A DNA stretch of 64,000 bases from assembly GCA_015680685.1 (NCBI GenBank), contig MNCI01033474.1, forward strand, positions 2,481,928 to 2,545,927, read 5' to 3'. Position 1 is the stretch's first letter; each line of letters opens with the position of its first letter. The notes beneath the pieces are model-generated. The model saw only the letters and a program-made list of their open reading frames with translations. It made no database searches and had not been told where the DNA came from. The position numbers and the translations under genes are program-made. This document shows positions 10,546 to 21,548 of the stretch, piece after piece. Origin of the DNA: Gnetum montanum (taxonomy: Eukaryota; Streptophyta; Gnetopsida; Gnetales; Gnetaceae).

Positions 10546-11455
10546 TGATGAGTGGTGAGGTACCCCTACACTCAACCATACGAAACGAGCGTAGCACACG
10601 TGATCTGGTTGAACTCCGTAGACTAAATGCCTACACGCCCCATGGAACACTTGGGGTTGATCATTCGTTGTCTTCCCATACTTACTTGTGTTTGTCACAG
10701 TGTATGGTTAAGTAAGTCCAAGGTATATGATTTTTATACCTTTTAAATGTTTTTCTCCTATGCTATTTAGGTGAAGGGTTGAGAAACTAGCTAACTCTAA
10801 CTAATAACCTAAGTCTAAATTAACTAGCATTAGCATCCGTTCCCACTTACTATACACACCTTGAACTATGCAACTGTGGCTACCAAACACTAATCGTTAC
10901 TGGGATCACCACGCATAACGCACGTACTGAAAGTGGTTGTACTGAGGCACTTAACTAGGAGGAAAGGGTTGAGAGAATCTAATCGCGATGAGCAACTGAT
11001 TCCTTGATTAGCCGTACACATCTGTAAATGCTCGTAATCAAGTCGTACTCATGCCGCGCTACTGTAGTGTAATAAATAATAGGTAGCAAATAACATGTAA
11101 GAAATAACAAGTAATAAATCCTATTTCATGCACTGCAAGGTTTATCCACAAAGCTCGTCTTTATTACCATACACAACTTGCGTTCAGGTACAATGTTGCT
11201 CGAATAAATATCCGTTCACTTGGGGACTCCTACGACGGGCACATGGAAAATATTCTATCTCTGGAGTGATCAATCTGCTAGAGTTTTCCTACTTCTAGCC
11301 TAGGATGGGAAATAAGGGGAGTGTTGCCTCTTATTTATAAATTTGGCGGTGGACCATGATATCATGTACGCAACATTGCAGGGGATGATGCGATATCATG
11401 GCAGCCACGATATCATGTACGCGATATCGCGACTTGTGCATATCGCGTCTCATCA
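10546..11455 (-). repeat. 3' LTR of M1 (complete)
   Basis: 910 bp, on the minus strand TGATGAGACGCG...TCATCA. U3 contains GATATC cores at 11358, 11392, 11409 and 11423. TATAAATA reads at 11339-11332 (minus), followed by AGAGGCA. The outer end matches the GTAGGGGTACC block of the other LTRs. Confidence 0.9.
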
Positions 11456-11468
11456 TACCCCCATGATT

Positions 11469-13372
11469 GAATGAAAACTCATCCTCGAGTTCCTTACAAT
11501 AATATCGGGAAGGTATGGAATTATTGAGGGAAATGAAACTAATGGGATGACATGTGAACGGATCATCATTACAAGACTTGACAAAAATGGTGTTCATGAC
11601 AACAAGGGTGAACACCTTATTACAATGACATCAGGCCTTTGTTGGCAGCTGAGAAGAAAGAGAGAGAAAGAAGTGTTGCTGCTGCCAATGCCAAGATTGC
11701 GCCTTTGTTGTCCATCCATAAGCGCGCCATCGATCTTGCTCCTTGCATAGCTATTTCAGCGCTGCTCCATTCCAAGTGGTTCCTCCAGATCTGGTCCATG
11801 GTTGTATGATTACCATCTGCACACACAACACAATCATATATTAGCAAGGGTAAATAAATCATTATGTAATTAATACCTTGCTTCAGTGTAGGTTCATTGG
11901 CTAGGTTGTGGTATGGCTGATATGGATTAGGAGATATATTATTGATGACTACGGAAGGTGTAGGGGTTAGGAAGAAAATCAAAAATTTTGGGGCTAGGAG
12001 AAAATCGAAAAAATCGGGCCCCGTACCCTCATGACTAATCACGAACCTTTGGTAGTGTTAGAATGGAGAAAGAAAAGGAGTAAGAAAGATAGATAAAAAG
12101 GGACAACTGAAAACATTAGTGAAATGGATGTCAAGATGGTAATGAACAAAATAAAATTAATTGCAAAATGTTAAGGGAAAGAAGTTAACTGGTGCACCAA
12201 ATAGGAATGTCAGTGGGTCCTCCCCAAAGCAGGCTCATGCCCTTAATGCCCTGACAGACCCACATTCAAAGAGTCCGTAGGTGCTGGGAATTTTATTGGG
12301 AACAAGAGTTAAAGTCTTAACCGTAAGAATTTACGAAAAAGAAAAAAATGTATCTACCAAAATATATACACTAATGATACAATCGGCAATGAGGTGAAGA
12401 ATGGAGAGAAGGATGGAGCGAATAGAATGGAATGGAATCCCAAGAACAAGGTGGTATACAACCCCTTGTGGATTGCATGATTAATGTGACTTGGCAAGTC
12501 TCATTCTAACTTCAGCCTCAAACCAACCACATCCAGTGACTTTGCATTAATGCATTCGGCTAAACCATCCACTTGGATAACAAGAATGCCTTCCCCAAGA
12601 GTCACCACCATTTCGATGAAACAAAGGAGAGAATGGGAAGCGAGAAGGACCTTAGTTAGAGGGAACACTTTTGGTTCCATAACCAGTGCATGTAGCCCAA
12701 GTTTATTTCATCTAAGGGGTGTGCTTTGAATTCTCACTTTCTTCTCTTTGTTTTTGTTTTTGTTTTTTGTGTTTTTTGTTTTTATGCGTGAGAACCACAC
12801 CATGCAAAGACTTCTTATTTTTATTGACTCAGCTTCTGATAATTGGGTAATATCAGAATGGTAAGACCCCTCAAAAAGAAAACATCCAAGCACCCAAGAG
12901 AATGGCCAACACAAAAGCATCAAGTTCCCTTGAAGTCACACCCTTTGCAATCCTTGAGTCCTTCCTTAGTTTGAGAAATACCCAGTCATCGATTCATTTA
13001 AGTTCTTATTAAGAAGGAGACTATACATTTCCAAGCCGAGAGAGACCATAGAAACGGGTGGATGGATGGATGAAGTGGTATCATTGCCTGACATATCAAA
13101 AGAAACATACCTTAGTATCAACATTGTGACTTAAAGGTAAAAACCAAACATTAGCAATCAATATGAAAACAGTTCATACCATCATTCTGAACACTTATTG
13201 GATGACAAACTTACAGGGTGGATCACACACACACACACACAAAGAATGGAAAACGTTATAACAATGTTGTAAAACAAAAACTAGAAAAGTTAAAGAAATT
13301 TGTAAAACAAAAATGTCTAAGAAAAAAATTGAAAAAGAACTGAGGGCCCCATATGATTAGCATAGGTGGCCA
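11469..13372 (-). other. 3' non-coding region of M1
   Basis: No coding sequence recognised. Read on the minus strand it carries the boxes shared with the other copies: GAATTCAAAGCACACCCC (12717-12734), TGCATGGTGTGGTTCTCA (12787-12804), CTTTGGGGAGGACCCA (12214-12229) and the second polypurine-like motif (12026-12036). A (CA)n run lies near 13223-13240. The interval 11640-11700 is the empty-site counterpart of the solo LTR insertion in F. Confidence 0.6.
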
Positions 13373-14403
13373 TCTCCCCCATGACTGAGTGGAAAGGGAG
13401 AGATTCGAAATAATGAGCGCCTATTTGAATTTCTAAGAAGTGTCCAACTTCTCCCAATTGATGATCTTAGATTGAGGGTTGGAAGTTGGCGATGCTCATA
13501 TTCCAATGTGTGTATGCCTTCGTTGTTGGCATGGTTTTTCTCCTTAGTTTGTTCCATGCATATTTTTTTGCTCCTTCGAGTAGTTGTCAACCATGGGGTG
13601 TCTACTACTGGTTGTGTGGTTGCTACATACAGGCATCTTTGTTTCATATTTTCAAGGGCACACCTATTACATGGAGGCATTTTCTTCATGTCATCACCTG
13701 ATGAATCACTATATGTGATGCATGGAACTTTTCTCTTCTCAATCTTTCCACAAATGTTTATCTTAGAGATTTCCAAGGAAAGATAGCGGATCCTAACGCA
13801 TGCATCTACTGTACTTAGCCATGCCCTTCCCATTATAATTGGGAAGTCCCCTTCATTGTTGTTAACTTCAATCACCAGAAAATCAGCTGGGTAAGACCAA
13901 CCACACACAGTGGTGATGATGTCATCCACCAATCCCAAGGGAATGGTGATGGACTGGTCTACCAGCTCTGGTTGAATGTTGCTCTTCTTAAGTTGGGGCA
14001 GGTTCCAGGCGTGATACATCTCTCGTGAAATTAAGTTAACTCCAGAACCTAAGTTAAGAAGAGCCCTATCTGGTTTATTCCTGATGATTTGGAGATAGAT
14101 TAAGGGACTCCCAGGGTCAGTTAGTTTCCTAGGAAGGTGGCCTACCTTGATCCAGTCAGTTATGGTATGCGTTAACATAACCGTATGTGTTAAGCTCCAT
14201 TGGACTGAAGGGTGCTCCGAAGTGTTAGATGGTGGAGGAGTGTACATGGGCTCAACCGCTTGTTGTTGCGAGAGTTTGTCTGGGCTTTTGGTTTTGAAGA
14301 AAGGTCTTCTCTTTTTACAGTTGTCAGAACCAGCAGCTGGTTGAATATTTATAGCTCTTGCAGCGTGACATTTCTGCGGTTGAGGAGGAAGTTCCCCTTG
14401 CAA
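13357..14403 (-). pseudogene. Aspartic protease frame of M1, fused to pol terminus
   Basis: A 348-codon open frame. Residues 1-80 are the Pro/Gln-rich gag tail. The retropepsin domain lies at about 85-230: DPGSPLIYLQI, the active-site region ALLNLGSGVNLIS, DDIITTVCGWSYPADF and FPIIMGRAWLSTVDA. The catalytic Asp of the usual LDLGS/MDSGS motif is Asn here, so the enzyme should be inactive. Near residue 315 the frame jumps from the linker after protease (HRQLPTLNL) to the very end of pol (PFPLSHGGDGHLC), deleting RT, RNase H and integrase. Gag upstream is in a different frame, so a frameshift separates them. I call it a pseudogene because of the lost Asp and the deletion. Confidence 0.85.
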
Positions 14404-16364
14404 TGTTGGAGCAGGAGGTGTTATGGGAACTAATACTGGTGGAAGAGGTGTGGATGGATTAGGAGGATGGTGTGGGTATGGAGTGTCTCTCGGAGGAGAA
14501 GGAGTCCTTTTGAAGTACTCCCGAACTTAGTAGTGATGGTTGGGGGTTGTGTGACTCATAGTCACTAGGAGAAATCGACTGCTGCACATAATATCCATAA
14601 GGGTCAGGCTGCCAGTAAGGGTATTGATGTTTCGGCGATGGAATCCCCCATGACTGTGGGTATTACCACTGCTGATGCTATCTGATGGACTATGGTGGAG
14701 TTCCACTTGGATAATACGTTAGTGGTTGGTGGAACTACCTTGGGTTACCTTGTGGATAAGGTAACCTTCGGGGTGTTTGCCGTTGGTTGAGTCTTGGATT
14801 AAGCGCATACACCCCAGACTCCTGTAGATGTGAGATGATGGGACAACATCCCTTAGGATGGTCATAGTGGTAGATCTCACATTCACCGTCATCGTCTGTG
14901 TCAGAGTCCATAGCCACATCGGAGTTAGTGATTTTCCCCTTACCCTTGTTATGTGCAGGGCTTAAATCTCTCCACTTTTTCTTACCTTTGTCACTACTTT
15001 GTGCTACCTTAGACTCTTCTACAATTTTTAAGACAGTTTTAATTTTAGAGTCTAAGGAACTCCATACGTCATCTACTTTAGTCGCTATTTCTGTTGTGAG
15101 CTTTTGAAGTGGCAAGGTCTTTTTGTTCACCAACTCTTCGATTGGTGACTCATCCTCTTCATCACAAAATTCCACTCCCTTCTTTTGAAGAGAGGGATCA
15201 CGGTTGTACTCTTCTGCACTTTCCTTTTTTCGTAGCTCACCTTCTTCTTTTGCTACTTGTTCCAACAAATGATGAACTTCATGGGCTCTAAGTTGTGAGA
15301 GTCTCCCTTGGGCATAAGTTCCAAGGGTTCTTCTCGTTTCATGCCTTAGCCCATCCACGATGTGGCAAAGTTAATCCCGCTGAGTGTACCCATGGCTTGG
15401 GCAACGATGTAACAATGTGTAGTAGCGGGCCATGGCAGCATCCAAGGGTTCATGAGTACCTTACTTCTAACCTTGGATCTGCTTATGCAAATTGGACACT
15501 CTGGAGTACGTTTGATACTTTTCGTTGAACATTTCTAGCATTGTACTCTACCTCTTGATGGTTTCTAGTTCTAAGGACCGGTATCAACTCTCTGCTTCCT
15601 TGGTGAGTGTCCTTGGGAACAACTTAAGTTTTTTCCACTCATTTTCTATATTCTGCAAGACATAGGCATCATGGAATGCCTGTAAATGATTTTGTGGATC
15701 AACATTGTATCCCCCTTCAAATTGTGGGATATTGTTCATGTCTAAACGTTTGATCCGACTATCTTTTAAATGCCTTGTGGGAATCCTAACTACCTCCGTT
15801 ATGTCAAGCATACTTCAGGTTGCAAGTAGGGGCTTGTCATGGTCATCTCTTTCATTACACCTATGATGTCTACGTTGTTCCCTACTCTCCCTACGTCCTT
15901 GCGCTTGTCCTCTCTCTCGACTTTCCTGTCGAGGTCTCTTATTTTTTCTTCCTTTATACTCTCCGTTGTGTTCATGATGGCTATGCCCAGATGTGGAAGG
16001 AGAGGGTGAGTGATGTAAAGAAGGGGAACCATCACCATGATGATGTTTCTTGCCTTCTCTTCGGCTGCTACAACCCTGATCATGGTGATGATCTAAGTGC
16101 CTATCCTTGGCATGAGTGATTATTCCCTCTGTGAACAGTTGGTGTTCACGAGCATCAGAACCATGGTTATGTATCATTGATCATAGGTTCTGATACCTAA
16201 CCTCCTCACTATCGTTAGGAGGGGGAACATCATTTGCCAAAGAACCCGTTATAAGGGGCTTCTCATATCCTATTTCGCTAAGGACGTGCGGGGCTTTGCC
16301 CTTCAGAAAAGTATGTTGACTCTCCTGCCTTAAGTCCCTCATACGTTGGGCATCTATGGGATAA
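14404..16364 (-). pseudogene. gag of M1
   Basis: Pieces 16390-16181, 16177-15815, 15811-15584 and 15358-14735 lie in one frame, interrupted by few stops. Order: N-terminal region; a His/Arg/Ser-rich basic segment (HHHDQG, SPSPSTSGHSHHEH); the capsid-like region with RLDMNNIPQFEGGYNVDP and LQAFHDAYVLQNIENEW; ETRRTLGTYAQGRLSQLRAHE; an acidic coiled-coil segment (KEEGELRKKESAEEYNRD); and the zinc knuckle at 14843-14881, where the second Cys is Tyr (CEIYHYDHPKGCC). The natural start is missing because a deletion fuses LTR sequence to codons near 16364. A Gln/Pro/Tyr-rich tail (14735-14404) is frameshifted. Confidence 0.85.
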
Positions 16365-16898
16365 TAATCGTTACTAGGATCACCATGCATAATGCACGTG
16401 CTCGAAGTGGTCGTACTGAGGCACTTAACTAGGAGGAAAGGGTTGAGAGAATCTAATCGTGATGAGCAGCCGATTCCTTGATTAGCTATACATATCCATA
16501 AATGCTCATAATCAAGTCATACTCATGCTGCGCTACTGCAGGGTAATACATAACAGGTAGGAAATAATATGTAAGAAATAACAAGTAATAAATCCTATTC
16601 CATGCACTGCAAGGTTTATCCACAAAGCTCGTCCTTATTGCTGTACACAACTTGCATTCAGGTACAATGTTGCTCGAATAAAGATCCGTTCACTTGGGGA
16701 CTCCTATTGTGGGCACATGGAAAATATTCTATCTCTGGAGTGATCAATTTTCCAGAGTTTCCCTACTTCTAGCCTAGGATGGGAAATAAGGGGAGTGCTG
16801 CCTCTTATTTATAGATTTGGCGGTGGACCGCGATATCATGTACGCAACATCGCAGGGGACGACGTGATATCGCAGCTTGTGCATATCGTGTCTCATCA
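16365..16898 (-). repeat. 5' LTR of M1, U5 side deleted
   Basis: Matches 10890-11455 (U3, TATA at 16813-16806 minus, R) but ends abruptly at 16365, where gag sequence begins. The rest of U5, the PBS and the leader are gone. Terminates TCATCA before the GCTGT duplication. Confidence 0.85.
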
Positions 16899-17586
16899 GC
16901 TGTGATATCACTGCTATGATATCACACCTGTGATATCACAGCCATGATATCCCATGGCTGCGATATCGCGTATGCGATATCACATATCATGTATGTGATA
17001 TCACGGCCCGTAATGTTTATAAATAAGAGGCAGCTTTCCCAATTTTAGGCATCTAGTTTAGTTCCTTAGTGAAGCTTTGGTAGTTTTCCCCTTCTAGAGA
17101 TAGAATATCTTTCAGTGTCTACCCGCAGTGTGGTGATTGTAATTGTATGACATCCTTTATTCGGGTGTGACATACTTGGACACGCACATGACCGGAAATA
17201 AAGATCAAGATTACTTCATCATTGCAACATTCACTTTGTTATTTATTTAATTAATTTTTATTGTTATTTATTGCTTTGCTTTCCTAGTTAATACTCTCTC
17301 ACCCTTATCTCCTAGTAATGCAGAATGAGTACAACTTGATTACGAGCATTTAAGTGTGACTACTTGGTAACCCAGTAGCGTACCTAGGATCTGTGCTTGG
17401 TAATCCCAATGGTAGTCATGCACGAAGTCCAAGATGTGTACGGATAATCAAGGAATGAATGCTCATCGCACTTAGGCTAGATTAGATTCTCTTACCCTTC
17501 CTCCTAGCTTAGTTAATATTACCTTCCATTGCCTTCAGGAGTAGCATTAGATTAGGAACACATCATACACCTCACTCTAGACTACT
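16899..17586 (+). repeat. 3' LTR of element B, continuation after M1
   Basis: Resumes with the duplicated GCTGT. Seven GATATC sites at 16904, 16918, 16932, 16946, 16962, 16976 and 16997 run up to TATAAATA at 17018. R and U5 match 4692-5130. The LTR breaks off in CTCTAGACTA at 17586, about 130 bases short of its expected TCATCA end, so B's 3' target duplication is lost. Confidence 0.85.
17018..17025 (+). promoter_or_regulatory. TATA box of the B 3' LTR
   Basis: TATAAATA followed by AGAGGCAG, 16 bases after the last GATATC site. The TATAAATAAGAGG context is shared with M1, M3 and the solo LTR at 50051. Confidence 0.7.
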
Positions 17587-18042
17587 ACATTGCTTTTTCC
17601 AATTCTATGCTTTAGCACAAAGTGAAACCCTTGTAGGTCCTCTATTCACTCCATATGCTTGACACTGAACTTCTTTTAGAAATTCAAGAATTTGATGCCT
17701 TTTAATCAATCAAAAGCAAAAATGTACTTCATAACATATAATGTCTCCAATGTTTAATGACATGAAGTAGAGCATACACTTTCTTTTTATATATACTATA
17801 CTTTTTCCTAGACTCATTTAAATATTTTGAAAAAAATGTAATGGGCTTATTCTTTTATGATAAAACACCTCCAATTTTAAGTTCATGTGCATCCACCTTC
17901 ATTTCAAAAAGCTTGGCAAAGTTTGAAATGACAAGTATTCAAGCACTACAAATTTTATCCTTCAAGATTTGAAATGATTTCTTTTGATCATCATCCCATA
18001 CAGAATTTGTCCTCTTCTTCAAACAAGAAAGTATTTTCCATG
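17587..18042 (-). pseudogene. Ty3/gypsy RT-RNase H remnant (chromovirus-like)
   Basis: On the minus strand the segment gives, in order, WDDDQKKSFQILKDKI (RT C-terminus), FAKLFEMKVDAHE (start of RNase H, usual form F-L-TDAS), KKKVYALLHVIKHW (RNase H helix), and HFVLKHRIGKSNVV (usual form FVLKH--GK-N-VADALSR). This is the standard order for a chromovirus-type polyprotein and differs from the Athila RT at 31 kb. Frameshifts and stops are present. It is bounded by the truncated LTR on one side and by the TGATGA start of the LTR at 18043 on the other. Confidence 0.75.
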
Positions 18043-19009
18043 TGATGAAGCATCATTTGTTAAATGTATCAGTCATTGTGATATCGCAGATGTTACATTG
18101 CATTTGTTATCATGCATCTATGTTGATTCATATGCATTGATGCATCCTTGTCAACACATCTCAATTGACTACTACATCACATCTACTATGTTGCATCTAC
18201 CATATCATAGTTATGTTAATGCATATATATTAATGAAGCTTAAGATGAGAGTCAACACATATGTATTGATGTAGTCTACATATTTGCCTATATATATGCA
18301 AGCATTTGTCATGTATTTGACATCATTTGATCAATAGTGTAGCCCAAATCTTGTAATTTTCTTCCATAATCTTAGCAGACAGTCATTAAACACCTACAAT
18401 GTGGATTTAAGTCAGTTGTACAACATCTTATTCAAGTGACATTGTACCTAAACATAATTAATAACCAACAATAAGATTGATATAAATTTATATTTATTGT
18501 AGCACTTTTTATGTACTTAGTTAATATTTACATTTGTATGTAAATTAATCATTGACAAAATGAGCATGATCAATTTGAGTGTAAACATGTATTCACTTAG
18601 TAATTCCAGTAGTGCTATTGCTTGGTTTGTCTGGTAGCATAAGACTTGGTAATCCTAGTAGTGGGTATGTGAGTTTAGGACATGCACAATAAGTTGAAAA
18701 GGAACACTAATAGCCCTTAGGGTAGCATAGGATTTATCTTCTTATTATTAATTAGATTAATTAAATAATTAATTTTCATGATTTAATCTAGCTTAGCCAT
18801 AGCTGCATAAAATCAATAATCATATAGCTTACTTTGAATTAAACTATACATGATAGAGTTAGCACTAGTCCAAGTAAGAAGGGAGTCACCTACAATTAAT
18901 ACTTAATGATCCAGATATCATACTAGTCTCATCCATAGAATTCAACTAGATTGCATGTGAACACTTATGATCTATATGGTTAGGTGTAAGAGACTCTTGC
19001 TGCTCATCA
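18043..19009 (+). repeat. LTR of element D
   Basis: 967 bp from TGATGAAG to CTCATCA, followed by a PBS at 19011. TATATATAT at 18289-18297 may be the TATA element. The U5 side keeps the TGGTAATCC, AGTAGTG and TGTAAGAGAC-type order of the group, strongly diverged. The 3' LTR of this element was not found. Confidence 0.7.
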
Positions 19010-19010
19010 T

Positions 19011-19028
19011 TGGTGCCATTACTAGGGA
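19011..19028 (+). other. Primer binding site of element D, degenerate tRNA-Asp type
   Basis: TGGTGCCATTACTAGGGA; five mismatches to TGGCGCCGTTGCCGGGGA, all transitions. Confidence 0.75.
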
Positions 19029-19144
19029 TGGTCCTAGTGTTCTAGATTAGTTATATTATAAATGATCGTTGTAAAAGAATTAATGATTAATATTTTAGAA
19101 AAAAATTGATAGTTTAAGTCAAATACATATTATTAAATAAAAAC

Positions 19145-20795
19145 ATGCCTTCTTCACACACGGTTGATAGTTCATCACACAATGAGAACACTAGTAGGGA
19201 TGCTGATAGTATCTATATTGAAAAGAATTAGAGTGAACCAATACAAGAAAGGGTCTCATATGCTTATTGTGATCCTTAATACATTCAAAGACTATATTCA
19301 GATGTTGCAAAAAATCTTAGATGAGATGAAATAAGTCTTAGAATAAGGAAGGTCTTAATGCCTAGAACCTCTTGTAAACCCAGAAGAGATGAACCAAGGG
19401 ATCATAGGAGAAGATATAGGAGCCATGAGAATTCTTCTAGTTCACCATCTTCCTCGTCATCCTTATTGTCTAGTTTTGACAAATAGAAATAGAGATCAAA
19501 GGTAAGATATAAGGTACCAATGGGAGCATAGATGAGCCCATCACAATCAAACAAAGAAAATAAGAGAATATGGCCACAACATGTCTGATGAAGATGAATC
19601 CTTGTTAGTTACTAGAAGCATGGTGCATATGAGGAAGGCATTTAGAATACCTTATAGGAATAAAATGGCTTGATATGGATAATGTTCTTAAATTTAAGGA
19701 AGCCTACAATTTTGACTCATAGTATCATTTATAAGTCTTCTATGATGCCTACACCTTGCAAAAGATGGAAAGGAAGTGGTAGAAGCTTAAGCATTTCTTT
19801 AGAACATTAATAAAAGAAGTTGAAAGGTGGTATAGATTGTTGGAACTAGATTCAATTTATCAGTGGTCCATAATGCTTAAGATCTTCAATGAGAAGTACA
19901 AGATCTACTCTAGAGTGTTCATTTTAACAAAGAAAATTCAATGGAAGAAAGAAAACCATGAATTTCTTGATGTAGTCTTGGGAAAATACTATTTTCTATT
20001 ACATAGATGCTTAGGCCATGGATTTTCTCAAAAAGAGTAGCTTTGTTACATCATAGATGGGCTTCATAATAAAATGAGAAAAACCCTTAAGATATATGTT
20101 GAAGAAAGATTATCAATGCTAAGAGTCCATCAAATACAAAGGGTAATTAATCAAGTAGAAAAAGAAGGAGAGATATGCAAAAGGAAAAAACATAAAGAAA
20201 TGTAACCAGGATTCAATCCTTTGCAAGAAGAAGGTCCATATTTATGATTAGAAAGAAGAGGTAGCTCTTGATGAGATGATTTCATATAATACCTTGTCAA
20301 TACAAAAGTCTATTGTTGAGATTAGAGTAAGGGTAGATAAGATATGAAAATTGGTAAATAAAAAAGTTACAACTAGTTTGAAAATCATGAAGGAAAGAAG
20401 AAAGAAGGTAGAATCAATAAGCCAAAAAAAATAAGAGGAAAAAGAATAAGAAAATAGGTAAGGATACTTATTAGCAAAATGAGAAATTTGTAGTAGTGAA
20501 AGAGATTCTAGACTAAGACTTAGAAGAGAATGATGGATGTAGAATCTATCAATATGAACATCCAAAGGGCTATTGTCTAGTTATGTTACATCTATAGGAG
20601 TTTGGAACTTTCACATTGAATTCCAAGTTCATGGAAAAGAAAATGTCTAGAAGATTCTCTTATCCTCAAAGCAATTATAGACAATCCTACAACCAACAAT
20701 ACTATCCAAGTAGGACTTCTCCTAAACCTTAAAACTACTATTAGCAATAGTGGCAAAACCCATAGTCATGGTGATATGGACATCAAACAAGCCAA
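19145..20795 (+). pseudogene. gag of element D (old Athila-like copy)
   Basis: Begins ATG 19145 (MPSSHTVDSSSHNEN) and follows the family order through many stops and frameshifts: Arg/Ser-rich segment (PRRDEPRDHRRRYRSHE), capsid-like region, an open stretch at 19837-20040 (WSIMLKIFNEKYKIYSR, LLHRCLGHGFSQ), a Lys/Glu-rich coiled region, and a degraded knuckle near 20530-20580 (CRIYQYEHPKGYC, second Cys lost). The tail is Gln/Tyr/Pro-rich (SYNQQYYPSRTSPKP). Interrupted at 20796 by an LTR and possibly resumed after 21548. No protease or pol was recognised. Confidence 0.75.
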
Positions 20796-21543
20796 TGTAA
20801 CATCTCTCTAATGATGGGATCTTTCCCTAGAGTTTTGGAATGTTTAAGAGTGTTTTGGAGCTATTTTGATGACTTTAGGGTGTTTTGGAAACTATGGGGA
20901 CCTGTTTTGAGGTGTCTGGAGGTTCTAGGCCTTGAAACAAGCATATTTTTAGTTTGGCCTTGCAAAGGAAACGTCCCATCTGTAAGTGAGACATCCCATC
21001 TATGTTGTAGATGTATCTGTTAAGATGTCCCACATGGTTTGAAGATGTCTACTTTGATACCTCTACACTTAGGAAAGACATCTCTTGTTTCTTGTAGGTA
21101 TCTCCCATGGATTTTAACGGACATTAAATTGAATGATAAATTGGAGGGAAGATGAAGAGATAAGAGGAAAAGATATAAATAGATTCTTTGGGCCTTCAAT
21201 TTGCAAAAAAAAAAAGAAAAAGAAAAGAAAAAAGAAAGAGTCTAGAGAGAGAAAGAGAGTCTTAAGTGAGTGAGAGAAGAGTAGAGAGGGATAGAGTCTT
21301 GGCAAGGTGCCTTGATGATCATCCTTGTGAGTGTGTGATTGCTTTGATTGAGTGTGTGAGAGTTGGATTGAATCTCTTGTCTATCCCTGGGAATTGTGCT
21401 TCCTCTCATATGTAAATTTTCAATTTGAGCAAGAATTAAGCTTTCATTTTCCTTTTCTTGTTCAAATTTTCTGTTTTGTGACTTTGAGAGGGCTTTGATT
21501 GTGGGATCCATAGGAACTCCTCATCACATGGGAGATATCGTCA
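20796..21543 (+). repeat. Probable solo LTR, family L2, in gag of D
   Basis: Starts TGTAAC, ends in TCA, contains TATAAATA (21174), and carries several GACATC/GATGTC boxes in U3. Flanks are GCCAA (20791-20795) and CCCAA (21544-21548), one mismatch. Gag-like sequence seems to continue across the flanks when compared with 37.38-37.43 kb. Related sequences lie at 39155 and 62907. The right end is less certain than the left. Confidence 0.55.
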
Positions 21544-21548
21544 CCCAA

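Larger units (their letters stand above)
10546..16898 (-). mobile_element. Element M1: Athila-like element with gag-protease only
   Basis: Minus-strand insertion flanked by the five-base duplication GCTGT (10541-10545 and 16899-16903), splitting the 3' LTR of B. In minus-strand order: 5' LTR, truncated at its U5 end (16365-16898); gag (about 16390-14400); protease frame (14403-13357) fused to the extreme end of pol; 3' non-coding region with three polypurine-like motifs (13373, 12026, 11456); complete 3' LTR (10546-11455). RT, RNase H and integrase are deleted, and PBS and gag start are lost by a second deletion. Gag has few stops, so this copy is younger than A and B. Confidence 0.9.

Noticed and set aside
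13223-13240. (CA)n run as a feature of interest
   Set aside because: Short simple repeat within non-coding element sequence; noted in that entry only.
13472-13786. Plus-strand open frames across 13472-14433
   Set aside because: They are antisense shadows of the M1 protease frame, which has clear retropepsin motifs.
15820-16119. Plus-strand open frame opposite M1 gag
   Set aside because: Gag motifs are on the minus strand; the plus frame has none.
18038-18042. CCATG before the D LTR as a target duplication, with CATGG near 21527
   Set aside because: Offset by one base and the right-hand site lies within the L2 repeat, not at an LTR end of D.
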